64,000 nt of DNA from Roseovarius lutimaris (GCF_900115165.1 NZ_FOVP01000002.1:124001-188000); one strand, 5' to 3'. Counted from the stretch's first letter, positions 26,231 to 38,416 are shown. The notes: generated by a model not told the origin, from the sequence alone. Made by a program: numbers and translations.

Positions 26231-28927
26231 TCAGGCCAGCCGCCCGTGACAATGCTTGAATTTCTTGCCCGATCCACAAGGGCAAGCCTCGTTTCGGCCC
26301 GGATTTCCCCATGTTGAGGGATCGGACTCTACAAACCCGGACGCGGCACCTTCGGGCGTCTCGGCGGGTGTTGCATCATGGGCCGGTGCTTCCATTTTTG
26401 CGCGTTGCGCCGCCATTTCCTGCATCATGGCCTCTTGCTCGGCCTCTGTCATCGGGCGAATCTGTGCCAGTTTCTGGGTTACATCCTCACGCAGACTGTT
26501 GAGCATGGTTTCAAACAGCTGGAACGCCTCGTTCTTGTATTCGTTCAGCGGATCGCGCTGTGCATAGCCGCGAAAGCCGACAACGCTGCGCAGGTGTTCG
26601 AGCGTCAGAAGATGTTCGCGCCATTTGGTGTCGATGGTTTGCAACAAGACCTGCTTTTCGATCATGCGCATGCTCTCGGGGCCAAAGGCGGCGGCCTTGG
26701 CGGCCATCATTTCATCGGCGGCCTTTTCAAGACGCTCGGTGATTTCCTCGTCATCCACGCCCTCTTCGGCGGCCCAGTCGATCACCGGCAGATCAAGGTT
26801 AAGCCGCTCGATCACTGCCGCATAAAGCCCTTCGGTGTTCCATTGATCGGCATAGGTCTTGGGCGGCATATACGTGTCGACCAGATCGTCGATCACCTCG
26901 CCGCGCATGTCCTCGATGATCTCGGACAGGTCGCTGGCGCGCATGATATCAAGGCGCTGCTTAAAGACCACCTTGCGCTGTTCGTTCATCACATCGTCGA
27001 ACTTGAGCAATTGCTTGCGAATGTCAAAGTTACGCGCCTCGACCTTGGCCTGCGCGCGTTCAAGCGATTTGTTCACCCAGGGGTGAATGATCGCCTCGCC
27101 TTCTTTCATGCCCAGCGTCGACAGCACCTTTTCAAGCCGCTCACTGCCGAAAATGCGCATCAGATCGTCTTCGAGACTCAGGAAGAAGGCCGATTTGCCC
27201 GGATCCCCCTGACGACCGGAGCGACCGCGCAACTGATTGTCGATACGACGGCTTTCATGGCGCTCGGTGGCCAGAACAAAAAGCCCGCCTGCGGCTTTGA
27301 CAGCCTCTTCATCGGCGGCGTGCTCGGCCTCGATCTTTTGGCGGATCTCTTCGGGGTCGCCCTCGGGATCGGCGGCAATCGCCTCCATGATCTTGAAATC
27401 GACATTGCCACCAAGTTTGATGTCGGTGCCGCGCCCGGCCATGTTGGTGGCGATGGTCACTGCGCCCAATTTACCGGCATCGGCCACGATCTGGGCCTCT
27501 TTCTCGTGCTGGCGGGCATTGAGAACGTTATGCGGTATCTTTGCCTCGGTCAGAAGCGTGCTCAGCAGCTCTGATTTCTCGATCGAGGTGGTGCCAACAA
27601 GGGTCGGCTGGCCTTTTTCATGCGCTTCGCGGATCGAGTCGGTGATCGCATTAAGCTTGTCGGTGGTCGTGCGATAAACCGCATCGTCCTTGTCGATCCG
27701 GGCGATCGGGCGGTTGGTTGGCACTTCGACCACACCCAGACCATAGATTTCCAGGAATTCCTCGGCCTCGGTGACGGCGGTGCCGGTCATGCCCGACAGG
27801 GTATCGTAGAGCCGGAAATAGTTCTGAAAGGTGACCTGCGCGAGGGTCACGTTCTCGGGTTGAATCTGACAGCCTTCCTTGGCCTCGATCGCCTGATGCA
27901 GCCCCTCGGACAACCGCCGCCCGGCCATCATCCGGCCAGTGAATTCGTCGATCAGAACGACATCGCCGTCGCGCACGATGTAATCCTTGTCCTTCTGGAA
28001 AAGCTTGTGCGCGCGCAGCCCCTGATTGACGTGATGCACGATCGTGGTGCTTTCGGGGTCATATAGCGATTGACCCTCTTCCAGAACGCCCCGCGTCAGC
28101 AAAAGCTGTTCAAGAAATTCGTTGCCCTCTTCGGTGAAGGTGACATTGCGGGTCTTTTCGTCAATTGTGAAATGCTCGTCCTGCAATTCGGGGATCAACG
28201 CGTCGATTGTCAGGTAAAGCTCGCTTCGGTCCTGGCTTGGGCCGGAAATGATCAGCGGTGTGCGCGCCTCGTCGATCAGGATGCTGTCGACCTCATCGAC
28301 TACGGCAAAGTTATGGCCGCGCTGATTCATCTCTTCGAGCGAGGATTTCATGTTGTCGCGCAGATAGTCGAACCCAAGCTCGTTATTGGTGGCATAGGTC
28401 ACATCGGCGGCGTAGGCGGCCTTTTTCTCGGCCTCAGGCTGTTGCGGATAGACAACGCCGGTGGTCATGCCAAGCGCGGCAAACACCTTGCCCATCCATT
28501 CGGCGTCACGCCGCGCAAGATAGTCATTGACCGTGACAACATGCACGCCGCGCCCCGACAGCGCATTGAGATAGCACGGAAATGTCGCGACCAGCGTTTT
28601 ACCTTCGCCGGTCTTCATCTCGGAAATATTCCCCTGATGCAGGAAAATCCCGCCCATCAGCTGAACATCGAACGCCCGAAGACCAAGCGCGCGGCGCGCA
28701 CCCTCGCGGCAATTGGCAAAGGCCTCTGGCAAAAGCGCATCAAGGCTTTCACCTTCGGCAATACGCTTGCGAAATTCTTCGGTCTTTTCAATCAGCCCGG
28801 CATCGCTGAGCGCTTCAAATTCGGGTTCGAGCGCAGTGATCTTGTCAACCAACGGCCTGGTCGCCTTGATCTTGCGGTCATTCGGCGTTCCGAAGATCTT
28901 TTTGGCGACCGTTCCTATACCCAGCAT
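26231..28927 (-). CDS. secA: protein translocase ATPase SecA
   Basis: 898 residues, full length. Motifs in order: Walker A MKTGEGKT, the DEAD-type [15 protein letters not shown], helicase motifs around [12 protein letters not shown], the helical scaffold, and the C-terminal zinc motif [13 protein letters not shown] for SecB and lipid contact. It drives preprotein export through SecYEG at the inner membrane. Divergent from the parvulin gene, with a 190-bp gap holding both promoters. Confidence 0.98.
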   Translation of the reverse strand: MLGIGTVAKKIFGTPNDRKIKATRPLVDKITALEPEFEALSDAGLIEKTEEFRKRIAEGESLDALLPEAFANCREGARRALGLRAFDVQLMGGIFLHQGNISEMKTGEGKTLVATFPCYLNALSGRGVHVVTVNDYLARRDAEWMGKVFAALGMTTGVVYPQQPEAEKKAAYAADVTYATNNELGFDYLRDNMKSSLEEMNQRGHNFAVVDEVDSILIDEARTPLIISGPSQDRSELYLTIDALIPELQDEHFTIDEKTRNVTFTEEGNEFLEQLLLTRGVLEEGQSLYDPESTTIVHHVNQGLRAHKLFQKDKDYIVRDGDVVLIDEFTGRMMAGRRLSEGLHQAIEAKEGCQIQPENVTLAQVTFQNYFRLYDTLSGMTGTAVTEAEEFLEIYGLGVVEVPTNRPIARIDKDDAVYRTTTDKLNAITDSIREAHEKGQPTLVGTTSIEKSELLSTLLTEAKIPHNVLNARQHEKEAQIVADAGKLGAVTIATNMAGRGTDIKLGGNVDFKIMEAIAADPEGDPEEIRQKIEAEHAADEEAVKAAGGLFVLATERHESRRIDNQLRGRSGRQGDPGKSAFFLSLEDDLMRIFGSERLEKVLSTLGMKEGEAIIHPWVNKSLERAQAKVEARNFDIRKQLLKFDDVMNEQRKVVFKQRLDIMRASDLSEIIEDMRGEVIDDLVDTYMPPKTYADQWNTEGLYAAVIERLNLDLPVIDWAAEEGVDDEEITERLEKAADEMMAAKAAAFGPESMRMIEKQVLLQTIDTKWREHLLTLEHLRSVVGFRGYAQRDPLNEYKNEAFQLFETMLNSLREDVTQKLAQIRPMTEAEQEAMMQEMAAQRAKMEAPAHDATPAETPEGAASGFVESDPSTWGNPGRNEACPCGSGKKFKHCHGRLA

Positions 28928-29117
28928 TTTTTATCCGTTCCGGTGTTTTGACTATCCGTGAAAGGCAATTGCTTGCCCCGCTTCCCCCGCCACCCTACAA
29001 CGGGCCAAAGAGCGCGGCTTTGCCTTTATCATAAGGCGATGTAAGGGGCCGCCGGAAGAGTGTCAACGTTGCGCACCCGCGCAGCCGCCATTGCAGTATC
29101 GACAAGGGAATATCTTC

Positions 29118-29975
29118 ATGTTCACACGCCTACGCCTTTTGTCCGCCACCGTCCTGATGACGGGCCTTGCCATCACCCCCCCCGTCCTGGCGCAGGACGC
29201 GCCGACGCTGGATACCGTCATGGCCTCTGTCGGCGAAAGCGACATCACCCTTGGGCACATCCTTGCCCTGCGAAATGGTCTGCCTGCGGAGTACGATCAG
29301 CTTCCGCCCGAGGTTCTGTACAAAGGTGTTCTTGATCAGCTGATTCAGCAAACCCTGTTGATGCAGGCGCATGAAGGCCCTCTCTCCGAGGCTGCCAAAT
29401 GGCGCCTGGAGAATGAAACCCGCGCCGTCACCGCCGGGGATGTTATCGACGGCGTGCTCAAGACCGCCCTGAGCGATGAGGCCCTGCAAGCCGCCTATGA
29501 GGCGCAATACACAGGCGGCGATCAGGAAACGGAATACAAGGCCGCCCATATTCTGGTCGAGACCGAAGACGAGGCCAAGGCCCTCATTGCCGAACTGGAA
29601 GGCGGCGCGAATTTTGCCGCCCTTGCACAAGAGCATTCGACCGGCCCGTCGGGCCCCGGCGGCGGCGATCTTGGCTGGTTTAGTGCGGGTGTGATGGTAC
29701 AGGAATTCTTTGATGCCGTGGCCAAGCTTGAAACCGGGCAGGTCTCACCTCCGGTCAAGACGCAATTCGGCTGGCATGTGATCAAGCTGAACGAGACCCG
29801 CATCAAGGAAGCCCCCAGCCTCGACGAGGTGCGCGATGAACTGGCCGATGATATCCGCCAGGAGGCCTTTAACGATTATGTCGCCAAACTTGAAAGCGGC
29901 ACGGAAATCACCCGCACCGACACAAGCGCCTTTGATCCGGCGCTGATCAACAACACCGATCTTCTGGAGAAATAA
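29118..29975 (+). CDS. periplasmic parvulin-type peptidyl-prolyl isomerase
   Basis: 285 residues from the ATG with AAGGGA 8 nt upstream. The signal peptide ends near PPVLAQD. A SurA/PpiD-like N-terminal helical region precedes the parvulin domain at about 145-235 (AAHILVETEDEAKAL, HSTGPSGPGGGDLGWF, VKTQFGWHVIKL). It would assist folding of exported proteins, fitting its place opposite secA. argJ starts 4 nt later, so the two are probably co-transcribed despite unrelated roles. Confidence 0.9.
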   Translation: MFTRLRLLSATVLMTGLAITPPVLAQDAPTLDTVMASVGESDITLGHILALRNGLPAEYDQLPPEVLYKGVLDQLIQQTLLMQAHEGPLSEAAKWRLENETRAVTAGDVIDGVLKTALSDEALQAAYEAQYTGGDQETEYKAAHILVETEDEAKALIAELEGGANFAALAQEHSTGPSGPGGGDLGWFSAGVMVQEFFDAVAKLETGQVSPPVKTQFGWHVIKLNETRIKEAPSLDEVRDELADDIRQEAFNDYVAKLESGTEITRTDTSAFDPALINNTDLLEK

Positions 29976-29978
29976 GCC

Positions 29979-31208
29979 ATGGGCGCCACCCCGCCGCTTT
30001 CCCCACTTGCCCCCGCCGCCTTTCCCGACCTGCCGGTGATTGGCGGCGTGCATTTCGCCACCACCTTGGCCGGCGTGCGCTATAAGGACCGCACCGATGT
30101 GATGCTTGTCACACTTGCGCCGGGCACGGCGATCGCCGGGGCGTTTACGCGCTCTGCCACACGCTCGGCGGCGGTGCTTGATTGTCAGGACAAGATCGGC
30201 GGCGACCCGAGCGACGGCGCGGCGATCATCGTGAATTCGGGCAATGCCAACGCCTTTACCGGGCGCCTCGGCACCGAATCGGTTAGCGCCGTGACCGGCG
30301 CCGTGGCGGAACGGCTTGGGGTGCCTGCAACGCGCGTGTTTTCATCCTCGACCGGCGTGATCGGCGAACCGCTGCCGCATCAGCGCATCGTCGAGAGTAT
30401 CGACACCCTCAAGGGCGCCCTTGACCTCGATGGCATCGGCGGGGCTGCCCGCGCCATCATGACCACCGACACCTTCCCGAAAGGCGCCGCCGAGACGGTC
30501 ATGATCGACGGGCAGGCGGTGCATATCGCCGGAATCGCCAAGGGCTCTGGCATGATTGCGCCGGATATGGCGACCATGCTGGTCTATATTTTCACCGATG
30601 CCGCGATTGATCAGGCGATCCTGCAAAACACGGTCAGCGCTCTCAATCGGACCACGTTCAATTGCATCACAGTCGATAGCGATACCTCGACCTCGGACAC
30701 GCTTTTGGTGGCCGCAACCGGGGCCTCGGGCATTCGGGTGACCGAAAACAACATCGGCTTCATGGAAGGGCTGCGCCGTGTCATGCTTGATCTGGCGCAT
30801 CAGGTCGTGCGCGACGGCGAGGGCGCGACCAAGTTTGTCGAAGTCTCCGTCACCGGCGCCGCCAGCGACGCCGAGGCGCATGTGCACGCCAAATCCATCG
30901 CCAATTCGCCGCTGATCAAGACCGCCATTGCCGGCGAAGATCCCAACTGGGGCCGGGTGGTGATGGCGGTGGGCAAATCCGGCGCGCGCGCGGATCGCGA
31001 CGCCCTGTCGATCTGGTTTGGCGATATGCTTGTGGCCAAGGATGGCTGGGTCAGCCCCGAATATGACGAGGATCGCGCCGCCGCCTACATGAAGAATCAG
31101 GAGATCGAAATTCACGTCGACCTTGGTCTTGGCGGCGGCACCGCCACCGTCTGGACCTGCGATTTGACCCATGGCTATATCGACATCAACGCCGATTACC
31201 GGTCGTGA
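29979..31208 (+). CDS. argJ: bifunctional glutamate N-acetyltransferase / ornithine acetyltransferase
   Basis: 409 residues. The autocatalytic cleavage site is visible as APDMATMLVY, where the Thr becomes the N-terminal nucleophile of the beta chain. NSGNANAFTG and the C-terminal GEDPNWGRV are family hallmarks. It recycles the acetyl group between N-acetylornithine and glutamate in arginine biosynthesis. The stop overlaps the GTG start of mutT by 4 nt. Confidence 0.96.
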   Translation: MGATPPLSPLAPAAFPDLPVIGGVHFATTLAGVRYKDRTDVMLVTLAPGTAIAGAFTRSATRSAAVLDCQDKIGGDPSDGAAIIVNSGNANAFTGRLGTESVSAVTGAVAERLGVPATRVFSSSTGVIGEPLPHQRIVESIDTLKGALDLDGIGGAARAIMTTDTFPKGAAETVMIDGQAVHIAGIAKGSGMIAPDMATMLVYIFTDAAIDQAILQNTVSALNRTTFNCITVDSDTSTSDTLLVAATGASGIRVTENNIGFMEGLRRVMLDLAHQVVRDGEGATKFVEVSVTGAASDAEAHVHAKSIANSPLIKTAIAGEDPNWGRVVMAVGKSGARADRDALSIWFGDMLVAKDGWVSPEYDEDRAAAYMKNQEIEIHVDLGLGGGTATVWTCDLTHGYIDINADYRS

Positions 31209-31603
31209 AAATCGTTCTTGTTTCTGCCGTCGCTCTGATCGACGTCGACGGGCGTGTCCTGTTGGCCCAACGGCCCGTCGGCAAATCCATGGCGGGGCTA
31301 TGGGAATTTCCCGGCGGCAAGGTGGAGCCGGGTGAGACCCCCGAACACGCCCTGATCCGCGAGTTGCAGGAAGAGCTTGGCATCAACACCTGGTCAAGCT
31401 GTCTGGCACCGCTGACATTTGCGAGCCATTCCTATGATGATTTTCACCTTCTGATGCCGCTCTTTGCCTGCCGCAAATGGGAGGGCACAGCACAGGGGCG
31501 CGAAGGGCAGACCCTGAAATGGGTGCGCGCCGCGGATCTGAAATCATATCCGATGCCGCCTGCGGATATTCCTCTTATTCCCATCCTGCGCGACTGGCTT
31601 TAA
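31205..31603 (+). CDS. mutT: Nudix hydrolase MutT (8-oxo-dGTP diphosphatase)
   Basis: 132 residues, GTG start overlapping the argJ stop. The Nudix box G-x5-E-x7-REUxEExGU is complete (GKVEPGETPEH... RELQEELGI). It sanitises the nucleotide pool by hydrolysing 8-oxo-dGTP. The size and N-terminus VLLAQRPVGKSMAGLWEFPGG match MutT rather than other Nudix groups. It is the last gene before the metal module, whose exporter gene converges on it. Confidence 0.92.
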   Translation: MKIVLVSAVALIDVDGRVLLAQRPVGKSMAGLWEFPGGKVEPGETPEHALIRELQEELGINTWSSCLAPLTFASHSYDDFHLLMPLFACRKWEGTAQGREGQTLKWVRAADLKSYPMPPADIPLIPILRDWL

Positions 31604-31633
31604 CCAGCCAATTGGCATCGCGCTTTCACGGCC

Positions 31634-32953
31634 TCAGAAATGCGTGGCCCAGCGGGGGTGGCTCTCGTCAATGACAAGGGCATGGCTGTGCGTTCGATAT
31701 CCGTGCAGATGCGGGTGATCGAGCGGCAGGTTGTCATGGGTGTGCTCAATCTCCACAAGATCGTTCGCGGGCCAGAGCTTCAACGCAACGACCATTCCGC
31801 TGGCTGCGAGAAGAGCGAGCCCAATCAGCGCGGGAACGACACCATAGACCGTCAGCAGCCAACCCGACAGCGGATAAGTCAGCAGCCAGCAGGCATGCGA
31901 CAGCGCGAATTGCGCCGCGAACAGCGCGGGGCGGTCCCCGGCATGGGCGGAGCGGCGCAACAATCGGCCCGAAGGGGTGAGGACGGCGGAATAACCCAGC
32001 CCAATCAGCAACCAGGCTGCCAAAAGCATGGACCAGCCGAGACCGGATGACAGAACCGTCAGCCCAAGCCCCAGCAATGTCGCCACCATCAGCAATGCGC
32101 CACCGAACATCACGGGCCGGTCCGGCAATGCGTCCAGCACGCGCGGTAAAACCAGCGCCGCCGTCATCGAACCTGCGCCGAAGGCGAACATCGCCCGGGC
32201 CAGCGCACTCTCCGGCAAGCCGAGCGATCCGCGCACCAGAACAACGGTATTTACCAATACCATCGCGCCCGCCGCCGCCGCCGTGAGGTTCAGTGCCAGC
32301 AGCCCGCGAAGGCGGGGCGTGGCCAGATAGATGCGGATACCGCGTGTGGTCCGATCATAGACGCCGCGCGGCTTGGATGGGCCGGGGTTGGGCAGCAGGA
32401 CCGAGACGACCAGGAGGGCCGAGGCGATGAACCCTGCGACAGTGCCGAAGAAAAGCGTGCTGTAGGACATTACCGCCAGCAGGAGCGCGGCCAATGTCGG
32501 GCTGACGATGTTCTCCAGATCGTAGGCCAGCCGCGATAGTGAAAGCGCGCGCGTATAGCGCGCCTCCTCGGGCAAGACATCGGGAATCGTTGCTTGAAAG
32601 GCCGGTGTGAAGGCGGCGGAGGCAGATTGCAGCAGGAAGATCAGCACGTAGACCTGCCAGACCTCGGTCACGAACGGCAGCGCCACCGCCACACCGGCGC
32701 GCAAGAGGTCGAGCGTCACCAGCAGCGCCCGGCGCGGCACCCGGTCCGCAAAGGCCCCGGCAATAGGCGCGATACCCACATAGGCCACCATCTTGATTGT
32801 GAAAACCGTGCCCAGAACCAACGCCGCCCCATCCCCCGCGAGATCGAAGGCCAGGAGCCCGAGTGCTACCGTCGCGAGCCCGGTTCCCAGAAGGGCAACG
32901 ACCTGAGCCAGAAACAGGTGGCGATAAGTGCGGTCGGCGAGGATGTCGAGCAT
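31634..32953 (-). CDS. NreB/NrsD-like MFS metal exporter with His-rich C-terminus
   Basis: 439 residues, about 12 membrane segments (MFS_3/enterobactin-exporter-like scaffold). The cytoplasmic tail after residue 400 is rich in histidine (EIEHTHDN, DHPHLHGYRTHSH, ESHPRW), the feature that marks the nickel exporters NreB and NrsD. It starts 8 nt after a CsoR/RcnR-type repressor, the same pairing as nrsD under InrS control in cyanobacteria. Nickel is the best guess for the substrate; cobalt or zinc cannot be excluded from the sequence. Confidence 0.82.
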   Translation of the reverse strand: MLDILADRTYRHLFLAQVVALLGTGLATVALGLLAFDLAGDGAALVLGTVFTIKMVAYVGIAPIAGAFADRVPRRALLVTLDLLRAGVAVALPFVTEVWQVYVLIFLLQSASAAFTPAFQATIPDVLPEEARYTRALSLSRLAYDLENIVSPTLAALLLAVMSYSTLFFGTVAGFIASALLVVSVLLPNPGPSKPRGVYDRTTRGIRIYLATPRLRGLLALNLTAAAAGAMVLVNTVVLVRGSLGLPESALARAMFAFGAGSMTAALVLPRVLDALPDRPVMFGGALLMVATLLGLGLTVLSSGLGWSMLLAAWLLIGLGYSAVLTPSGRLLRRSAHAGDRPALFAAQFALSHACWLLTYPLSGWLLTVYGVVPALIGLALLAASGMVVALKLWPANDLVEIEHTHDNLPLDHPHLHGYRTHSHALVIDESHPRWATHF

Positions 32954-32961
32954 CGCGAATC

Positions 32962-33222
32962 TCAGAGATACCGGGCGATCATGCGCAAATCTGCACGATC
33001 GGCCTCGGGATCATCGGTGTCCAGGCAGTGATCCATGTGATCATGGATCAGCGCCCGTTTGGCGTTTGTGATAGCCTTTTCGACCGCCTGCATCTGTTGG
33101 GCGATCTCCAGGCAGGGCTTGCCCGCTTCGATCATCGCGATCACGGCCCGCAGGTGGCCATCAGCGCGTTTCAGCCGGGCAATCAGGGCGGGGTGGCTTG
33201 CATGTACAGGCTGAGTTGTCAT
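32962..33222 (-). CDS. CsoR/RcnR/InrS-family metal-sensing repressor
   Basis: 86 residues, all-helical DUF156 family. The metal-ligand positions are Cys37, His62 and Cys66, with the CsoR spacing (25 and 4), and additional His at 7, 10, 60 and 65. The same C-H-C set occurs in the copper sensor CsoR and, with an extra N-terminal His, in the nickel sensor InrS. Linkage to an NreB-like exporter favours nickel. It likely binds the palindrome at 33232-33252, 9 nt before its own start, and so represses both divergent operons until metal binds. Confidence 0.87.
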   Translation of the reverse strand: MTTQPVHASHPALIARLKRADGHLRAVIAMIEAGKPCLEIAQQMQAVEKAITNAKRALIHDHMDHCLDTDDPEADRADLRMIARYL

Positions 33223-33231
33223 ACTACCTGA

Positions 33232-33252
33232 ATATCCTCCCCCAGAGGATAT
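33232..33252. promoter_or_regulatory. candidate operator of the metal-sensing repressor
   Basis: Perfect 8-base arms ATATCCTC (33232-33239) and GAGGATAT (33245-33252) flank the C-rich centre CCCCA. A G/C tract bracketed by AT-rich inverted repeats is the general form of CsoR/RcnR/FrmR operators. It lies between the two divergent arms of the module. No exact match to a published operator is claimed. Confidence 0.55.
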
Positions 33253-33306
33253 AACAAGATGATGTCACGACGCATCACACATGCGACGAGCAGACAGGCG
33301 AGATCA

Positions 33307-33660
33307 ATGGAATCCTTGCGTAGATTGGCACAAATCGCGTTTACCGTGATCCTTTGCACGTCACTTTTCGCATGGACGGTCATGCCTGCTTCGTCGCATC
33401 TGCCCTCGACAGTCGAGACAGGTCAGGGCCATGCCGAGATGATCGAGACTCACGGCCATTCTCACGGATTTGAAGAAGACCTCTACTGGGCCCTTCATGG
33501 TCATTCCCATGATGCAGCCGACCACGACCACAGCGCAGCCGTGCTGGATCGCAGTCTTCCGGCGTCGGCGACGCCATTCGTTAGCGAGGGGTGGCGACTG
33601 AGCCGATCCCGAGGAGGGCCGGGGCCGGTCTCACGTCTGGAGCGGCCTCCGCGCGAGTGA
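33307..33660 (+). CDS. small exported His-rich protein of the metal module
   Basis: 117 residues from this ATG, which gives a clean signal peptide (LAQIAFTVILCTSLFAW, cleavage near PASS-H). An alternative start at 33259 has an AGAGGA site but would overlap the operator and lengthen the N-terminus by 16 residues. The mature part carries metal-binding clusters HGHSHG and HGHSHDAADHDH. A periplasmic metal buffer or chaperone feeding the next gene's HupE-like protein is plausible. No family was recognised. The C-terminus is Arg/Pro-rich. Confidence 0.68.
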   Translation: MESLRRLAQIAFTVILCTSLFAWTVMPASSHLPSTVETGQGHAEMIETHGHSHGFEEDLYWALHGHSHDAADHDHSAAVLDRSLPASATPFVSEGWRLSRSRGGPGPVSRLERPPRE

Positions 33661-33718
33661 TCGACGCCGCTTTGCGCGGCTGTAACGATCCTTACGACCT
33701 TATTTGCGGAGATACTCC

Positions 33719-34447
33719 ATGACGACAGTCCCAAGGGGCTTGAGAGGTCTGGCAGCGCGCCACACCTTTTTCCTGTCCTGTCTTTCATTCCTGGCGCTTA
33801 CCCTAAGTGCGACGGTTGCTGCGGCCCATAATGTCACCCCCGGTGACGCGGGTTACATCCAGGAAATCTGGGGGGTGAAGCTTGCCCCCTTCATGTATCT
33901 GGGGGCCAAGCACATGGTCACCGGCTATGATCATTTGCTGTTCCTGTTCGGTGTCGTGTTCTTCCTCTACCGGATGCAGCATGTCGCCATCTACGTTAGC
34001 CTTTTCGCCATCGGGCATTCCACGACAATGCTCGCGGGCGTCTATTTTGGCTGGAGCGTGAACGCCTATGTCATCGACGCCATCATCGGTCTGTCGGTGG
34101 TCTACAAGGCGCTCGACAACCTCGGGGCCTATCAACGCTGGTTTGGCGTCCAGCCGAACACCAAGGCCGCGACGCTGATCTTCGGTTTTTTCCACGGGCT
34201 TGGCCTCGCAACGAAGATCCTTGATTACGACATCGCCTCGGAAGGGCTTTTGCCGAACCTTCTGGCGTTCAATGTCGGTGTCGAACTTGGCCAGATCATG
34301 GCGCTCGCCGTGATCCTCATCGTCATGAGCTGGTGGCGCAGGCAGCCGCGCTTCTGGCGTCACGCCTACACCGCCAATGTGGTGATGATGTCCCTGGGCT
34401 TTCTGCTCATGGGTTACCAGATCACCGGCCTTATCCTGACAGCCTGA
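33719..34447 (+). CDS. HupE/UreJ-family membrane protein
   Basis: 242 residues from the ATG with GGAG ahead. A signal peptide ends at AAA36, leaving His37 as the mature N-terminus, as in HupE proteins. The family motifs KHMVTGYDHLLF (H65, D71, H72), H100 and FGFFHGLG (H159) are intact in a six- to seven-helix membrane protein. HupE and UreJ relatives mediate facilitated entry of nickel or cobalt; here the neighbours are export and resistance genes, so direction and metal are unsettled. The next gene follows at 14 nt. Confidence 0.85.
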   Translation: MTTVPRGLRGLAARHTFFLSCLSFLALTLSATVAAAHNVTPGDAGYIQEIWGVKLAPFMYLGAKHMVTGYDHLLFLFGVVFFLYRMQHVAIYVSLFAIGHSTTMLAGVYFGWSVNAYVIDAIIGLSVVYKALDNLGAYQRWFGVQPNTKAATLIFGFFHGLGLATKILDYDIASEGLLPNLLAFNVGVELGQIMALAVILIVMSWWRRQPRFWRHAYTANVVMMSLGFLLMGYQITGLILTA

Positions 34448-34461
34448 AAACGGAGACCAAC

Positions 34462-35082
34462 ATGTACAATGCACACAAACCTGACCTCGACCAACTGCCC
34501 TCCTCGAAGCAGCTTCTGAAATCCACCGGCATTGCCGCCGGAGTCGCCGTCGCCCTTCTCGTGACGGTGGTGATGCCTGCCGAATATGGCGTCGATCCGA
34601 CCGGCATTGGCCGCGTCATCGGCCTGACCGAAATGGGTGAGATCAAGAGCCAGCTCGCCGAAGACGCCGAGAAGGACCGGCAGATGCTGGAAACAGGCGG
34701 ACAGTCGAGCCTGCTTGACGACCTCTTCGGCGTCTTCGTGGGCAGCGCCCACGCGCAGGCGACCGGGACATGGACGGATACGTTCAGCTTCACGCTGGAA
34801 CCTGGCCAGGGCGTCGAGTGGAAGATCGTCATGGAAGAAGGGGCCACTGCCGAATACGCCTGGGCTGCCGAAGGCGGTGTCGTGAACTATGATCTGCACG
34901 GCGACGGAAGCGGTCAGTCCATCAGCTACGAGGATGGTCGCGGCCAGGCTGCGGATGACGGGGCCATCAGGGCCGCCTTCACCGGCAATCACGGCTGGTT
35001 CTGGCGTAATCGTGACAGGCAGGACGTGACTGTCACGGTCTACCTGCGCGGCGACTATAGCGAGCTAAAGCAGACCTACTGA
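34462..35082 (+). CDS. membrane-anchored protein commonly linked to hupE-like metal loci
   Basis: 206 residues from the ATG with GGAG ahead. One membrane helix near residues 23-41 (STGIAAGVAVALLVTVVM) is followed by an acidic linker and a beta-rich periplasmic domain ending in NHGWFWRNRD and a Tyr terminus. Proteins of this type, called transmembrane anchor proteins, recur beside HupE-like genes in heavy-metal clusters; their action is not known. It is the last gene of its operon, followed by a terminator. Confidence 0.75.
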   Translation: MYNAHKPDLDQLPSSKQLLKSTGIAAGVAVALLVTVVMPAEYGVDPTGIGRVIGLTEMGEIKSQLAEDAEKDRQMLETGGQSSLLDDLFGVFVGSAHAQATGTWTDTFSFTLEPGQGVEWKIVMEEGATAEYAWAAEGGVVNYDLHGDGSGQSISYEDGRGQAADDGAIRAAFTGNHGWFWRNRDRQDVTVTVYLRGDYSELKQTY

Positions 35083-35093
35083 TACCTGTATTT

Positions 35094-35129
35094 CGGCCAT
35101 TCGCTCGCGTGCGGGCGAGTGGCCGTTTT
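35094..35129 (+). terminator. terminator of the metal operon
   Basis: A hairpin with 15-base arms (CGGCCATTCGCTCGC and GCGGGCGAGTGGCCG, two G-T pairs) and a very short loop is followed by TTTT. It lies 11 bases after the last gene of the module. Confidence 0.65.
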
Positions 35130-35133
35130 GTCT

Positions 35134-35173
35134 AGAGCATGTCGCGTTCATTCGAATTCGCGCGACATGCTCT
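35134..35173. repeat. palindromic element, 13-bp perfect arms
   Basis: AGAGCATGTCGCG (35134-35146) and CGCGACATGCTCT (35161-35173) flank a 14-base loop containing TTCGAA. It resembles the repeated palindromic elements with AGAGCATG/CATGCTCT ends that are scattered through alphaproteobacterial genomes, notably Rhizobiales. It sits right at the edge of the metal module, downstream of both the module and gyrB. Confidence 0.6.
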
Positions 35174-35326
35174 GACCTATTGATTTCGCTGCCGTTCATG
35201 AGTGGGAAATTTTCTGCACAAAATACGCCAAATTATCGAAAGTAAATGAACTTGGTCTCTTAACATGTTCGCACGACGCGCAAAGCTATGCGCGCCGTGC
35301 AATTTTATGTGCTTTCCTGCAAAGGC

Positions 35327-37984
<2,658 letters not shown>

Positions 37985-37988
<4 letters not shown>

Positions 37989-38416
37989 GATGCGGGCGGC
38001 AAGGTCAGGCTGCCATCGGCGCAGAGCGGCCAGAACGGGTTCATCGCCACCTCCCAGACATGCCCGTCAGGGTCGCCGAAATAGCCCGAATACCCGCCCC
38101 AGAACACCTCTTGTGGGGCTTTCAGGGGCGCTGCCCCAGCGGCAACCGCCGTTTGATAGGCGGCATCAACCTCTGCTTTGGTTGCAAAATTCTGGGCCAG
38201 CGTCATCGCTCCGGTCCCCAACTCTGTGCCCGCCCGCCCTTGATCCTTGGCAAGATCGGCCTTGCCAAACAGCCCAAGGACAAGCCCGTTCATCTGGTAA
38301 AACACCACGCCGGGCTGTTCTTCCGCCGGGGTCCAGCCAAGGGCGCCATAGAACGCCTTTGATTGGTCAAGGTCGGTTGCGCCAAGGGTGATCAGGGTCA
38401 CGCGCTGTGGGGTCAT
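37985..38416 (-). CDS. VOC-family (glyoxalase/dioxygenase fold) protein
   Basis: 143 residues with the paired beta-alpha-beta-beta-beta fold of the VOC superfamily: TLITLGATDLDQSKAFYGALGW at the start and GYFGDPDGHVWEVAMNP near the end, the latter with the typical metal-side H and E. Function within this large family is not predictable. Both its ends overlap neighbours by 4 nt (recF upstream, the 63-residue ORF downstream), so it belongs to the recF transcript. Confidence 0.85.

Noticed and set aside
31634-35173. Metal module as a mobile island with attachment sites
   Set aside because: It looks accessory by content, but no integrase, transposase or flanking direct repeats were found; only the palindrome at one edge hints at insertion.
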